NCBI GenBank assembly: GCA_964019695.1
Contig: OZ026516.1
Span: 82,265,150-82,329,149 of the forward strand
Origin: Loripinus fragilis
Lineage: Eukaryota; Mollusca; Bivalvia; Lucinida; Lucinidae
Length of the DNA: 64,000 nt
Direction: 5' to 3'
In this document: positions 53,736 to 63,724 of the stretch, piece after piece
How the letters are laid out: every line of letters begins with the position of its first letter
How positions within the stretch are numbered: the stretch's first letter is position 1
Translations under genes and position numbers: made by a program
Notes under the pieces: generated by a model
Database searches by the model: none
Seen by the model: the letters and a program-made list of their open reading frames with translations, nothing else
Told to the model about the DNA's origin: nothing

Positions 53736-54079
53736 GTACCGGACCCTGAGCCGCGCCTATGAGGAATGTCTCGGGGTCCGGTATATTGTAAAACAACTAC
53801 TGACAAGCCTAGGGATACGGGTCCGTACATGCACGTGGTCTGGTAGTTTGCTAAAACAATTATCTATCTTCTAATACTGCCTACGCCCTCACGAGCATTT
53901 TTGGCAGGCACTGCGCGTCAGGGTTATGAAAAAGAGTAAAAGATGAATGAATTGTAGATGAGAGGTCAAAATCTAGATCAAAGGAGGCAAGAATAAAAAC
54001 AACTTTCTGGGATTGATCAGTAAAAACATTAATGAAGACAGTACTTAAAACTGATGAAAAGGGGCGGGTCTAAAACTAT

Positions 54080-55640
54080 TAAAATCATGTTAAAATATGC
54101 AGTGTACTGTCTAGGGTTTGGGATGCTGCAGTTGTCCAACTGCTGCCTTGAAGATCTCAAGACTTGGAGCAACTGCAACATTGGCTGGGAGGGCATTCCA
54201 CTGGACAATGGCCAGTGGAAAGAAAGAGTATTTATAGTAGTCCTTACCAGTATGAATTTGACGGAATGTCATAGAATGGCAATACCTGGAGATCCTATGT
54301 GTGGGCTGCATGTAGTCAGGAAGGGGCACGGCCACCAGGCCATTTACAATTTTGTAGAAGAGGCAGAGACGGGCCACAGATCGTCTCTCTTCAAGGGTCT
54401 GCCAGTTCAACTGAGACTGCAATGAAGTGACACTAGTTGTCCTGGCGTAATCATTTAAGGTCCACCGGGCTGCACGTCTTTGGACCATTTCTACCTTATG
54501 GGCCTTGTCTTTTGTATGGGGGTCCCACACTGCTGAAGCGTACTCCAGCTGGGGACGAACTAGGGATTGATAAGCCATTTCTCGGATTTGGGGGGACTTA
54601 GTTTTGATATTTCTTTTAATAAATCCGAGAGACCTGTTTGCATTGGCTGTGATTCTGTCCACATGAGTGTTCCAGCTGAGGTTGCTGGAGATATCCACCC
54701 CCAAGTACCTGGCGCTGCTGACAGCCTCCAGCACCTGTCCGTGCAGTATATACTGCGTCTGGAGAGGGTTCCTGGAGGATGTCACCCTCACGACCTGGCA
54801 CTTGGAGGGGTTAAACTCCATATCCCATCTAGCCTCCCATGTCTGCAGTCTGTCAAGGTCCCTCTGTAGTTTGTCACTGTCGCTTTTATTTTCTAGGGCT
54901 AGGTAAATGGCAGTGTCATCAGCAAAGAGACGCACCTGTGAGACAATGTCATCGGGAAGGTCATTGATGTAGACCAGGAAAAGGATCGGGCCCAGCACAG
55001 AGCCCTGAGGGACTCCAGATGTGACTGGGACAGAGTCCGATTCCTCGCCCTCAACAACGACCTTCTGCCGACGGTTACCAAGGAAGGCTTGTATCCAGCG
55101 CAAGGTTGCGCTTCTGATACCGTAGGAGTGCAGTTTCATGATCAGTTTTGAGTGGTTTACCTTGTCAAATGCTTTTGAAAAATCTAGAAGTATGAGATCG
55201 GTCTGTTTTCCCTGGCTGGTCTTACGTGCAAGGTCCTCAATGAGTGATACTAACTGTGTCTCACAGGAGCGTCTCTCTCTGAAACCATGCTGTAAGTCAT
55301 ACATCAGTCCATTTGAGTCCAGGTGTCTAACTAAATTTGAGGCTATGATGTGTTCCATGACCTTACACAAGATACATGTAAGGGAAATAGGTCTATAATT
55401 GGCAGCAGTTGATTTATCCCCCTTCTTGAATATAGGTGAGACATTGGCTGAGTTCCAGATAAGTGGCACAGCACCGGACTCAAGGGAGCGTTCAAAAAGA
55501 ACTTTGATAATTGGAGCCAGTTCGACCCTAAGTTCTTGAAGGATGACAGGTTTGATTCTGTCTGGACCTGCTGCCTTTTTGGGTATAAGGTTTTTCAGGA
55601 GGTTCAATATTCCTGCTTCAGAGATTTTGATGTCTTGCAT
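54080..55640 (-). mobile_element. 5'-truncated LINE in MULE 2
   Basis: Minus-strand LINE whose RT frame is open from the truncation point to its stop. The 5' break falls at about 55637, at a CTCAAAAGAA hairpin repeat. The 3' end lies near 54080. It is a different subfamily from 48838-50210 (about half of residues differ by eye). Confidence 0.8.
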
Positions 55641-55670
55641 AAATTGTTGGTGCTCAAAAGAACGTATCAA
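54111..55670 (-). CDS. LINE reverse transcriptase, 519-codon open frame
   Basis: Non-LTR retrotransposon RT. The first 10 codons come from the adjoining hairpin repeat; the LINE part starts at MQDIKISEAG. Motifs: KKAAGPDRIKPVIL (31-44), PIFKKGDKSTAANYRPISLT (79-98), DLQHGFRERRSCETQ (125-139), LLDFSKAFD (161-169, catalytic Asp 163), SGVPQGSVLGP (218-228), RLFADDTAIY (247-256, catalytic DD 251-252), ARYLGVDISSNLSWNTHV and a C-terminal QWNALPANVAVAPSLEIFK. The frame has no stop, so insertion is recent on this scale. The endonuclease is missing, so it is not autonomous. Confidence 0.88.
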   Translation of the reverse strand: MIRSFEHQQFMQDIKISEAGILNLLKNLIPKKAAGPDRIKPVILQELRVELAPIIKVLFERSLESGAVPLIWNSANVSPIFKKGDKSTAANYRPISLTCILCKVMEHIIASNLVRHLDSNGLMYDLQHGFRERRSCETQLVSLIEDLARKTSQGKQTDLILLDFSKAFDKVNHSKLIMKLHSYGIRSATLRWIQAFLGNRRQKVVVEGEESDSVPVTSGVPQGSVLGPILFLVYINDLPDDIVSQVRLFADDTAIYLALENKSDSDKLQRDLDRLQTWEARWDMEFNPSKCQVVRVTSSRNPLQTQYILHGQVLEAVSSARYLGVDISSNLSWNTHVDRITANANRSLGFIKRNIKTKSPQIREMAYQSLVRPQLEYASAVWDPHTKDKAHKVEMVQRRAARWTLNDYARTTSVTSLQSQLNWQTLEERRSVARLCLFYKIVNGLVAVPLPDYMQPTHRISRYCHSMTFRQIHTGKDYYKYSFFPLAIVQWNALPANVAVAPSLEIFKAAVGQLQHPKP

Positions 55671-56545
55671 TGAGACGGTTCTTTTCAGTACCTATACAAT
55701 ATGTGTTACTAATAAACATTTAGGCTTACGGTCTGTGGCGTCTGGTCTGTGCTTGCAGGTTATAAATACCATGCGCGGATCAAGAAAGTTTTTTTCCGAT
55801 GGGTCCAATTTTTTTCTGTACATAGTTGATAAGGGGATCAAATATCTTATCTAGTTGATAAGGGGATCAAATATCACTAAAATCGGGCCGATGCGGGCCA
55901 TCATCGTCCCGACAGCGAAACGCCATAATGGCGTTTCACTGGCGTACCAATGATGGCTCAACATTGCTTAGTAGCTGTGTAATTTTTCAGGAGATCATAT
56001 ATAGCTGTTTTGCTGAGAATAACTTCCCGTGCCAGAAAGCTACATCGGGCCACCATCGGCCCATGCATGTTATATTGGGCCAAAACGGCCCGCATTTTAG
56101 CTGATGTATTGTGAATAACTTCCGACCACCATCGGCCTTACATCCTATCCGAAATGAGCTGGAAGAGGAGGCTATGGAATAGACGACAGACAGACACAAA
56201 AAGCCCCTAGCATGCATAAATTGTTGGTGCTCAAAAGAACGTATCAATGAGGCGGTTCTTTTCAGTACCTACACAATATGTGTAACTAATAAACATTTAC
56301 GCTTATGGTCTGTGCTTGCAGGTTATAAATACCATGCGCCGATCAAGAAAGTTTTTGTCCGAGGGGGTCCAATTTTTTTTCTTTATATAGTTGATAATGG
56401 GATCAAATATCACTAAAATCAGGCCGATGCGGGCCATCATCGTCTTGACAGCGAAACGCCATTTCAATGGCGTTTCACTGGCGTACCAATGATGGCTCAA
56501 CATTGCTTGGTAGCTTTGTAATTTTTCAGGGGATCATATATAGCT
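55636..56545. repeat. Direct duplication of a ~577-bp unit in MULE 2
   Basis: 55636-55990 and 56214-56545 match in order: GCATAAATTGTTGGTGCTCA, AAGAACGTATCAATGAG, ACTAATAAACATTTA, TGCTTGCAGGTTATAAATAC, GATCAAGAAAGTTTTT, GGGCCATCATCGTC, GGCGTTTCACTGGCGTACCA. The duplicated start coincides with the truncated 5' end of the LINE. Confidence 0.7.
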
Positions 56546-57286
56546 GTTTCGTACCGCACCTTTAGGATTATCCTTGTCGGTGACCAATTAGAGGGTATGA
56601 AAGCAATTAAACAATGCACCTGTAATCGCCGTTTGCTTACTTCAATGAAAGTGCAAATTGGCATTAACCTTACGGACAATAATCAAATAGACAGATAACA
56701 ATTATTATGAAATGTTTTTTTAATAAAACATAATAAAAACACTGAGAAAAACATCAATTAAAGAACCGCAAACCCGGCGCAAATTCACTGATGCAATAGT
56801 AAGTTCCCCCTGACATTAATTACCTTTATTCATGGCTTTTGAAATTGAAAAATAAGGATCAGAAAAAAAAATAATAAGAATAAAGTATGCGAAATTATAA
56901 AGTTATTTTTTTTACTATTGTCCGTTAAAAATCTTATACCTTTTTGTATAAGTTTATACTTGTTTGAAAATGTAATACATAATAGCTTCCCTTCTAGGAT
57001 CAAAGATGGCGGACGGTCACAATGCAAAGTGAAAACTTCAACACATAAGACAATTGTTTTTTTAAAGTCGGAGAGTATAAACGAGTTTTTGTTGGTAAAA
57101 TAACTTTTAGTACATATGATATACGTGTAGATACGGACCCGTATCCCTAGACTTATCAGTAGCCATATCACACACTACCGGACTCCGAAACAGTCCTCAC
57201 AGGCGTGGCTCGGAGTCCGGTACCGGATCCCTAGCCTCGTAGTCTAGGAGTCGGGTACCGGACCCCGAGACACTGCGAATCGATAA

Positions 57287-59040
57287 ACAGGTTGAGCAAG
57301 GGATTTGACACCTTTAAGCACTATTTTATCACATATGAAGTATACATGTAAAGACGGGTTAACTTGCAATATGCATCATCATGTAACTTATGAACACATG
57401 GTACATCAGCTCATGCTATTATTGTTTTTCTGTATTGACCATACACCTGAAAATTTCAAAAGAAAACAGACCCCTGTGGTGCACACTATTTTGTTGAGAG
57501 TCATATGAAATGACGCATCTATGTTTATTCCATTTTTCTTACAAATTATTTATAAAATGTTGAAAACCAGGCACCTTATGTATGTTAGAATACAGTTTAT
57601 TCCCCAATAGAGAACCGTCTCCAATAGACCAGTCCAATGTTATTGTTTTCGTCCAGGCTTATTGACCACGTGATAACAATTTTGACCACGTGACTTTTCA
57701 TTGTGGCTGGAATAAAATCTTCCTCTCATTGCAATGGCCATTGAGCTGGGCCAACATTTACATGAGAAAAAATCATCTTAAACGATATTTTAGCCCCAGG
57801 TTTTGATTGGATATGTAGAATAATTATGGAACAATGGTTTACAATAATTGTCTTTTGAAAAAATAATCACTTTTATTAGTTTTTCTTTGTTTTTTGATGG
57901 GCCCCCGCTCCTGTGTTTTGGTCCGATGTCGAGCGTTTCAATCTCCGATATTTTTGTTAAATGACGATAAAATATGTGAAAAAAACACATCATATGATAG
58001 TTCAAGGATCAAACTATGGAAACCAGTCGTTAGAATTCTTTTTTATGGAATAAATTTGGCTTAAATTCGCTATAAAACATGTGCTGTTTCCATGTCCGAT
58101 ACAGGTAAACAACAGTTTATTGCCAACCAGAGTATTTACCAGCTATCGGATAAAGACCGTTGTGTTCCAGATGATATTGATTTGTAACGTAGTGTTTGGA
58201 CTCGTCTATAAAGAATCACTTGTGTAAACTTTCCCACATATTTCTTCCAGCTGATGAAGCAAAGCCAAACTTTTTGTATTGTTAGAAAGGGTAATCATAA
58301 GGGATCCAGAACATAATTAGTTTCTTCTGAATTCCTTAAAATTACCTCTTAAGTTGGCTAAAATGTGTCGTAGTATATTGCCAGTAAAGCCATTTTAAGC
58401 CTGGTTTTGAAAGCAAAATTGCAAAAAAATGATATTTGTTCAGTTGAAAGGAAACAAGGTGGTTCCAAAACTATGTCATGAACATGCCCTATGATATCAG
58501 ACTTACATATAAAAAATTGACTTCCAGCTGCCAGGAAATTTAACAGATGACAATGTTATCTTAAACACTGTACAGTTGCCATTAAGAATCACTTATTTTT
58601 GGGTGACTTCTGATGACCTATACTCAGTTGGTGGTGACAGAGAATGAAAGTATGCATCCTAACATAGAGTTTACTCATCAAATAAAAGTTTGCTACTACC
58701 TGAAAGCAAAGAAAGCAGATTGTATTGAACCTTGAACAAAAATATACTTCTGATGTCAGAACTATTAAATATTAAGGAATATTGTAGCTATAATGAGCAC
58801 TTATAAGATTTGAACCAAAATTTTGTGTTAAACTGTATAAGAATGACATAAACTACTTGAATATGTTCTATAGAGGTGAAACTTTAGATCACTATATTTT
58901 TGATGTGATGCTTAATCCATTTTCATCTTGGGACTGGACTGTTTTCGGGTGATTCTTTACTGAGGAATCATGTGGTTCTTTACTTGAGACACTGTATAAG
59001 GGTTATAAGTTGCCACTATTCTGTTAATCAAAGCTTTATA
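57287..59040 (+). other. DCTN4 intron 1, no gene recognised
   Basis: AT-rich. GGCTTATTGACCACGTGATAACAATTTTGACCACGTGAC at 57657-57695 recurs as a similar block at 61900-61938. No exon-like conserved ORF was seen. Confidence 0.4.
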
Positions 59041-59044
59041 ATAT

Positions 59045-60872
59045 TACGGTAAATCTTGTAAATTATTCCATGGTGGTCGGACGAAAAAGTCATGTATTAG
59101 TTCGTACAGTGGTCATTTTTCGGTTTGTATTTTTTAATGGTTCGTACACAATGGGATTTTCCTTCATTTTGGTACCTACATGGCTTTTAATCAGTGTGTC
59201 TGTCTACAATACTTTCGATTTCCTACCGTCGAGCACGCCAGTTTACAAACATATCAGCGGCGCATGTCAGTGCGACCGTCAGTATCGCTAACGTGCATTC
59301 CTTATTGATGCATGCCAAACTTTTATTCATATTCCCTGATGAACGCTCTAGGTTCAATGAACGTTGGACTGATGCAAATGCACGCCTTTGTCGCCATCAT
59401 TGAAGATATTTGTCCAGTCATTACAAAAATCAAATACATGTACAATACACAACCACGAGCGTGTGCACATTGATTGTGAACGTGTCTGTGATCATTGAGC
59501 CTTTCCATCAATATTCTCGAAACGGGAATCTAAGCACGTTAATCCTTATACTAACACCATCAAAACCCACGGCTTATTCTAGCGTTATTTCCTCCTGGCG
59601 ACTTTTAAATCAAGAGAACGCACGCACACGTGCGACATGAATAATTTCTACGCAATGCCCATGTATCTTTTTTTAATCAATGGATCCAAGCATGATAATG
59701 TGATCAGCGAAGGCTCAGGAGAGCCTGCGCGTTTGTGCAATCTTGTCAGGGTCACGCTGCTGACTAACTCAAAGTTTTTAAGTGGATGAAGACTAAGGCC
59801 AAAACAATCTAGACATCTAGGTACTCCCACTAATAAGCTGTGCTTTGAATATGTGATCATCAATTTTATACGAGTTTGACGGGTTTCTAAAACACGCACG
59901 CAATAAGCGTAACAAAATAAGTATAAACTGGCAAAAGCCTAGCGCGGCGTCCCCAGATTTTTGCGGATCCATCGGGGGCGGGGGCAGGGGGTTTGGACCT
60001 CCCTGGAAAATTACAAAAATATAGGGTTCTTTTGCAATACTGGTCCGGATCCCCTGAAAAAATCACAGCTACCAATCCAGCGTTCAATGTCGAGCCATCA
60101 TTTAAGTGGCGTTTCGCTGGCGGGCCGTTGATGGCCCACTAATAGTGGTATTCAGATCTTTCCTCTCCTCATCACTCATCAAACTAAAAAAAACAAAACA
60201 AAAAAAACCCCGTCAAAGTTGGACCCCCTCTGGCAAAACTTTAAACTTTCTGGATCTGCGCATGCTCATGAAACTGTATTATGGGGTAAGAGATTGAACA
60301 CATAAAATGATTCCGGTGGATCATCACACGTACGCACAGACGCACAAACTAAGATGTAAATTGATTTTTGCATGCTTCTGCATCATGCTTTACGAACCGA
60401 GTCAGCTCATGAGATGTTACCTCTCGCACATGTGGCCAGCGAAGGCTCAGACGAGCCTGCACATCCGCACAGTCTTGCCAGGGACACACAAATGAAAGTG
60501 CTTATATTCCCACTAGGTGGCTGTGTATAATACGCCAATGAACACCACAACAGATAAGAAAAAAATGTTCGAAAAAGCGTCTTGTTTCACGGCTAAATTT
60601 ATACTTAAATTCACGTTATAATTCCACACAATTTGGCACTTGAACAGAAAAGACCATTGAGATGATCGCGACACCTTATCAGGGTTTGCTTTAATTACGC
60701 CATTCCGTATGTACCTTGATGCGAGAAAATCGACTTTGTTGCATGCAAACAACAAAGGCGCAGATCAGCCTGCGCATCCGCGTAGTCAGTTAGCTTTAGA
60801 AAGTTACACGCAAAAAAAGAAAATAAAAAATTCTACTGTCAGACATGCGTGTGCGGATCCAGACAACTCCAA

Positions 60873-60914
<42 letters not shown>

Positions 60915-61021
60915 TTTTCTTCTATGAAATACATGACAGGGGGGAAATATTTTTTATTAGTTCGTACACAGATAAAAATAATTATTTTTTGCTGTACGAA
61001 CTAATACAAGATTTACCGTAA
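59045..61021. mobile_element. ~2-kb inverted-repeat element in DCTN4 intron 1
   Basis: The left end TTACGGTAAATCTTGTA, then TATTAGTTCGTACA at 59095, pairs with TGTACGAACTAATACAAGATTTACCGTAA at the right end (60992-61021). The left arm is split by about 36 bp. Inside lie a GCGGATCCA module with GGCGTTTCGCTGGCG (59940-60265), repeats of GCGAAGGCTCAG..GAGCCTGC (59710, 60440), and a 37-base poly-G. No transposase; target duplication not found. Confidence 0.55.
60874..60910 (+). repeat. 37-base poly-G tract
   Basis: Uninterrupted G after GGATCCAGACAACTCCAAC. Length may be affected by sequencing or assembly. Similar but shorter G-runs accompany other GGATCCAG elements (3500, 37207, 43489). Confidence 0.85.
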
Positions 61022-62678
61022 ACTTACATGGGTTGTAAGAGGTATGATGGATGTATTATATGTGTATTGTTTCAAATCAGTTGGCAGTTACAAACACAAA
61101 TTGTCAAGAATATAATCCTTAGTGATTCTTTATTACGGAATAAACTGTACATCAAAATAGAAGAATTATTGTTGTCAGGTATATGACCATACTTTAAAAA
61201 ATCCGACCTGATATTCTAAAAATGGCGGCCATTTTGTTTTTTTTAGTTTAAGGGTTGGAGCACTTTGAGTGGTTATGCCTCCCATCTACTTTAAGAAACT
61301 TATCCAAATGGTGGATGAAAATGTTCTTTAGACAGCATGCAGTAACTGTAAAAACTAATTTGTTCAATTTAGTAATATTCCTTATGCTAGTGAGTCGGGA
61401 AAACTGTGCTTACATATTTTCTCACTTTCAAGTTTCTTTATAAATTCATTTAAGACATAGCACCACATCAAATGTAATTGTTTTTTGTAAAGCAGTGAAG
61501 CAATCATATGATTTGAAGGTGAATCACTAGAGCAGATGCCAATGTATCGGGGAAAGAAAAGTATTTTATAACTGGAATAAAATGTGTCTGAAAATATCTT
61601 GTTTTTAATTGACAAAATAGTACCTTAAGAATTTGGATAAAAAACATGACCATTGTAGGTGAAGGGGCTGTAATATTCAAAGAAAATCAGAATATTTACA
61701 TTTGACCACCAATATGTATTCTTCTAATGACATTCTACCTCAGCAATGCCAGGATGTTGTAAATTAAATAATGTAGCTTCATACATTTGAAGAAAATGGC
61801 AAATATCAAAAATAAAGAAAAGCCAATAAAAACGTCAGAAAAAACTGGGACTAACTAGGTTCAACTTATAGACCCTTCCAATGTTATAGATTACATCTGG
61901 GCTTATTGACCATGTGATAACAATTTTGATCACGTTAAATTACTTTCTGCTCCATGCAATTTCCAATAAGCAAAGAATTATTTCTTACCTAAAAAGCCCA
62001 ACCCGATGATCCAGACTCATTATTATGATCATATACATACTTTACAAACATAATAATAATAATGATAAAAAAGTTTTAAAAAGAGCTAAATGGCCAATTT
62101 CTGGTCTGCAGTGCTTCCACTAACATTTTGAATCAGGAAGTCCTGACTTCCACCCTCTTCAATTTGGAAGTGCTGGGCTAAAAATTGGAAGTACAGCTGC
62201 CCTCGCGCAGTTGCGCCCAAATATTAATGAAATATGTACATGTACAATATTGTACACATAGAAATTATACATATTAGGTTGAAATGGCCAACTTTGAGAT
62301 AGATTTTCTTTAGAAATTTTATAGTGCATTGAAAAGCACTGGTACATGTACCAGGCTTTTCTCAAAGGCTTCCCCAACAAAATAAACTCAAATTTAGTAA
62401 CCTAGACTTTTGCGCATCCAGGGTTTGCGCTAGGATTTTTTCTTTCGCCACCATTTTTGGGCCAACCTTAAAAATATTTTTGTTTCCCCTTACCCGACTC
62501 TGTTTTACCGGTATGGGTCGGTCGTTGGGAAACTTATTTTTCAGGGTCGGTCGGGTAAGGGGAAACATATAAAATTTTAATTTAGGCCTTGTCAATCAGA
62601 TTTTTTATAATACAGAAATTGTAAACAGAAGATGGCGTGAGTGATCCAGGGCCACATGACTCTCTTGTATTATTTCAG
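61022..62678 (+). other. DCTN4 intron 1 (3' part), dispersed repeats only
   Basis: 61900-61938 resembles 57657-57695. At 62425-62585 there is a foldback with TTTCCCCTTACCCGAC..GTCGGGTAAGGGGAAA. The remaining ORFs are short and unremarkable. Confidence 0.4.
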
Positions 62679-62749
62679 GTTGATTCTCCGTACTGCCCCA
62701 ATTGTCTTGAAAACTTACCTCCTGCTGAAGCAAAACTGAAGAAAAACAG
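62679..62749 (+). CDS. DCTN4: Dynactin subunit 4 (p62), exon 2
   Basis: 71 bases between an acceptor TTATTTCAG and a donor CAG|GTAATA. It encodes [20 protein letters not shown] then KKN and two bases of the next Arg codon. Human DCTN4 has [20 protein letters not shown] at the same place, with the CPxC zinc pair. Phase matches exon 1. The next exon (expected to start with a CANCFDCPGC-like stretch) is not visible in the last 1.25 kb. Confidence 0.9.
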
Positions 62750-63060
62750 GTAATATAAAAATTAAGGAATATATAAGGTATACTTTTCCGAGGCTTTCTT
62801 GTTTAACCGCGAACCGAGCGGTTTAAACAGAAAGCAGCGGAAGAATCCTTTATTTTGCTTGTAGCTTGGCGCAGGCGCAAATAAACAGTTACACATGTTA
62901 CTGTCACCTGATGAAATTAACATTAGCTCCTCCCTGCATCCGGCTGAAGCTGTCAATTATTTTACAATGGCCTACGGGTTAATTTGTCGCTATTGAGGAA
63001 GTTCTTGCCTACATCGCTGTTTGAATAAATTGGAAGTTAGAGTACGGTTTTAAGCTCCAC
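62750..63060 (+). other. DCTN4 intron 2, small foldback
   Basis: GCGAACCGAGCGGTTTAAAC near 62805 and G/C-richer CTTGGCGCAGGCGCAAATAA near 62867; nothing coding is recognised. Confidence 0.3.
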
Positions 63061-63222
63061 CTTCATTATTCTTGTCAGTTACAAGCAAAGTATGCGCACG
63101 AAGTACTGGTTAACTGCTTGTTCAAGCTTGCCCAGGAAAAAGTGTGGTTAGGTGAACTGACCGTCCCGCAATGACCATAGCTGTTGACTTGGGACGTAAA
63201 GCAACAAAACAAACAAACAAAA
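63060..63222 (+). mobile_element. tRNA-derived SINE, 3' part
   Basis: The body is in the opposite orientation to the copies at 8360-14660: CTTGTCAGTTACAAGCAAAG, GCCCAGGAAAAAGTGTGGTT, AGGTGAACTGACCGTCCCGC, ATAGCTGTTGACTTGGGACG and a CAAACAAACAAAA tail. The tRNA-like head is missing. Confidence 0.75.
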
Positions 63223-63720
63223 TTATTCTAGGGTGTTCGATTTAAACATCAGCAAAGATCAAAGAAAGAAGCATCGGCCATACTACAACTTCAGTGTTAG
63301 ATTTAGGCTTGATTTCTATTGGGTCCCTGGGACCCAGGGCATCAACAAAAGTTGAGTCCCATGTAAATTTTACTGAGTCCAAGAAAGTTTCCCAACCTAA
63401 TTTTTTTGCAATATTAAACACAGAGAAGTTAGCTAAAACTACCAATTAACTTTAATCTAAAACATTTTCAGTTTACACTAAGTGATTGACGATCAATTAA
63501 AAAAAGCAAAAAGAAGCAGACTTAGCAGTGATGGAGTCTTTGACTATTAAACTTTTTCGCTTTTAAAAAGTCTTTACTTGACGCTCTAGACCAAGACTAT
63601 TTTACTTGTGCCTGTTGAAAATCGCTGAACCTGTCTGTAAGCGCATTTTTTAACGGATAAAACATCAATTTGTGATAGTATTACAAACGTTATATAAGGG
63701 TTGGATATAACTTGGATATC
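63223..63720 (+). other. DCTN4 intron 2, no gene recognised
   Basis: A 67-codon minus-strand ORF at 63445-63242 has no recognised similarity. No paired termini were seen. Confidence 0.35.
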
Positions 63721-63724
63721 ATGC

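Larger units (their letters stand above)
50637..57277. mobile_element. Mutator-like (MULE) transposon 2, composite, in DCTN4 intron 1
   Basis: 6641 bp. An exact 9-bp duplication AATCGATAA is at 50628-50636 and 57278-57286. Both termini read CGCAGTGTCTCGGGG inward. Palindromes GGTCCGGTACCGGACC or near copies lie at 50650-50735 and 57205-57265. The right arm (56580-57277) parallels the right arm of MULE 1 (33395-33981), including CAAAGATGGCGGACG. The left arm is split: it resumes at 53736 after a 3-kb insert. A LINE (54080-55640) and a 577-bp duplication are also inside. No Mutator transposase is seen. Insertion begins 58 bp after the exon 1 donor. Confidence 0.8.

Noticed and set aside
54054..55854. 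Several plus-strand ORFs of 60-123 codons
   Set aside because: All lie antisense to the 519-codon LINE reverse transcriptase on the minus strand.
50628..57286. MULE 2 as an autonomous element
   Set aside because: The only long ORF inside is a LINE reverse transcriptase; no DDE transposase or SWIM zinc finger was seen in six frames.
60874..60910. Poly-G as a G-quadruplex regulatory element
   Set aside because: An uninterrupted homopolymer at a transposon end; the length is unreliable and shorter versions occur at sister repeats.
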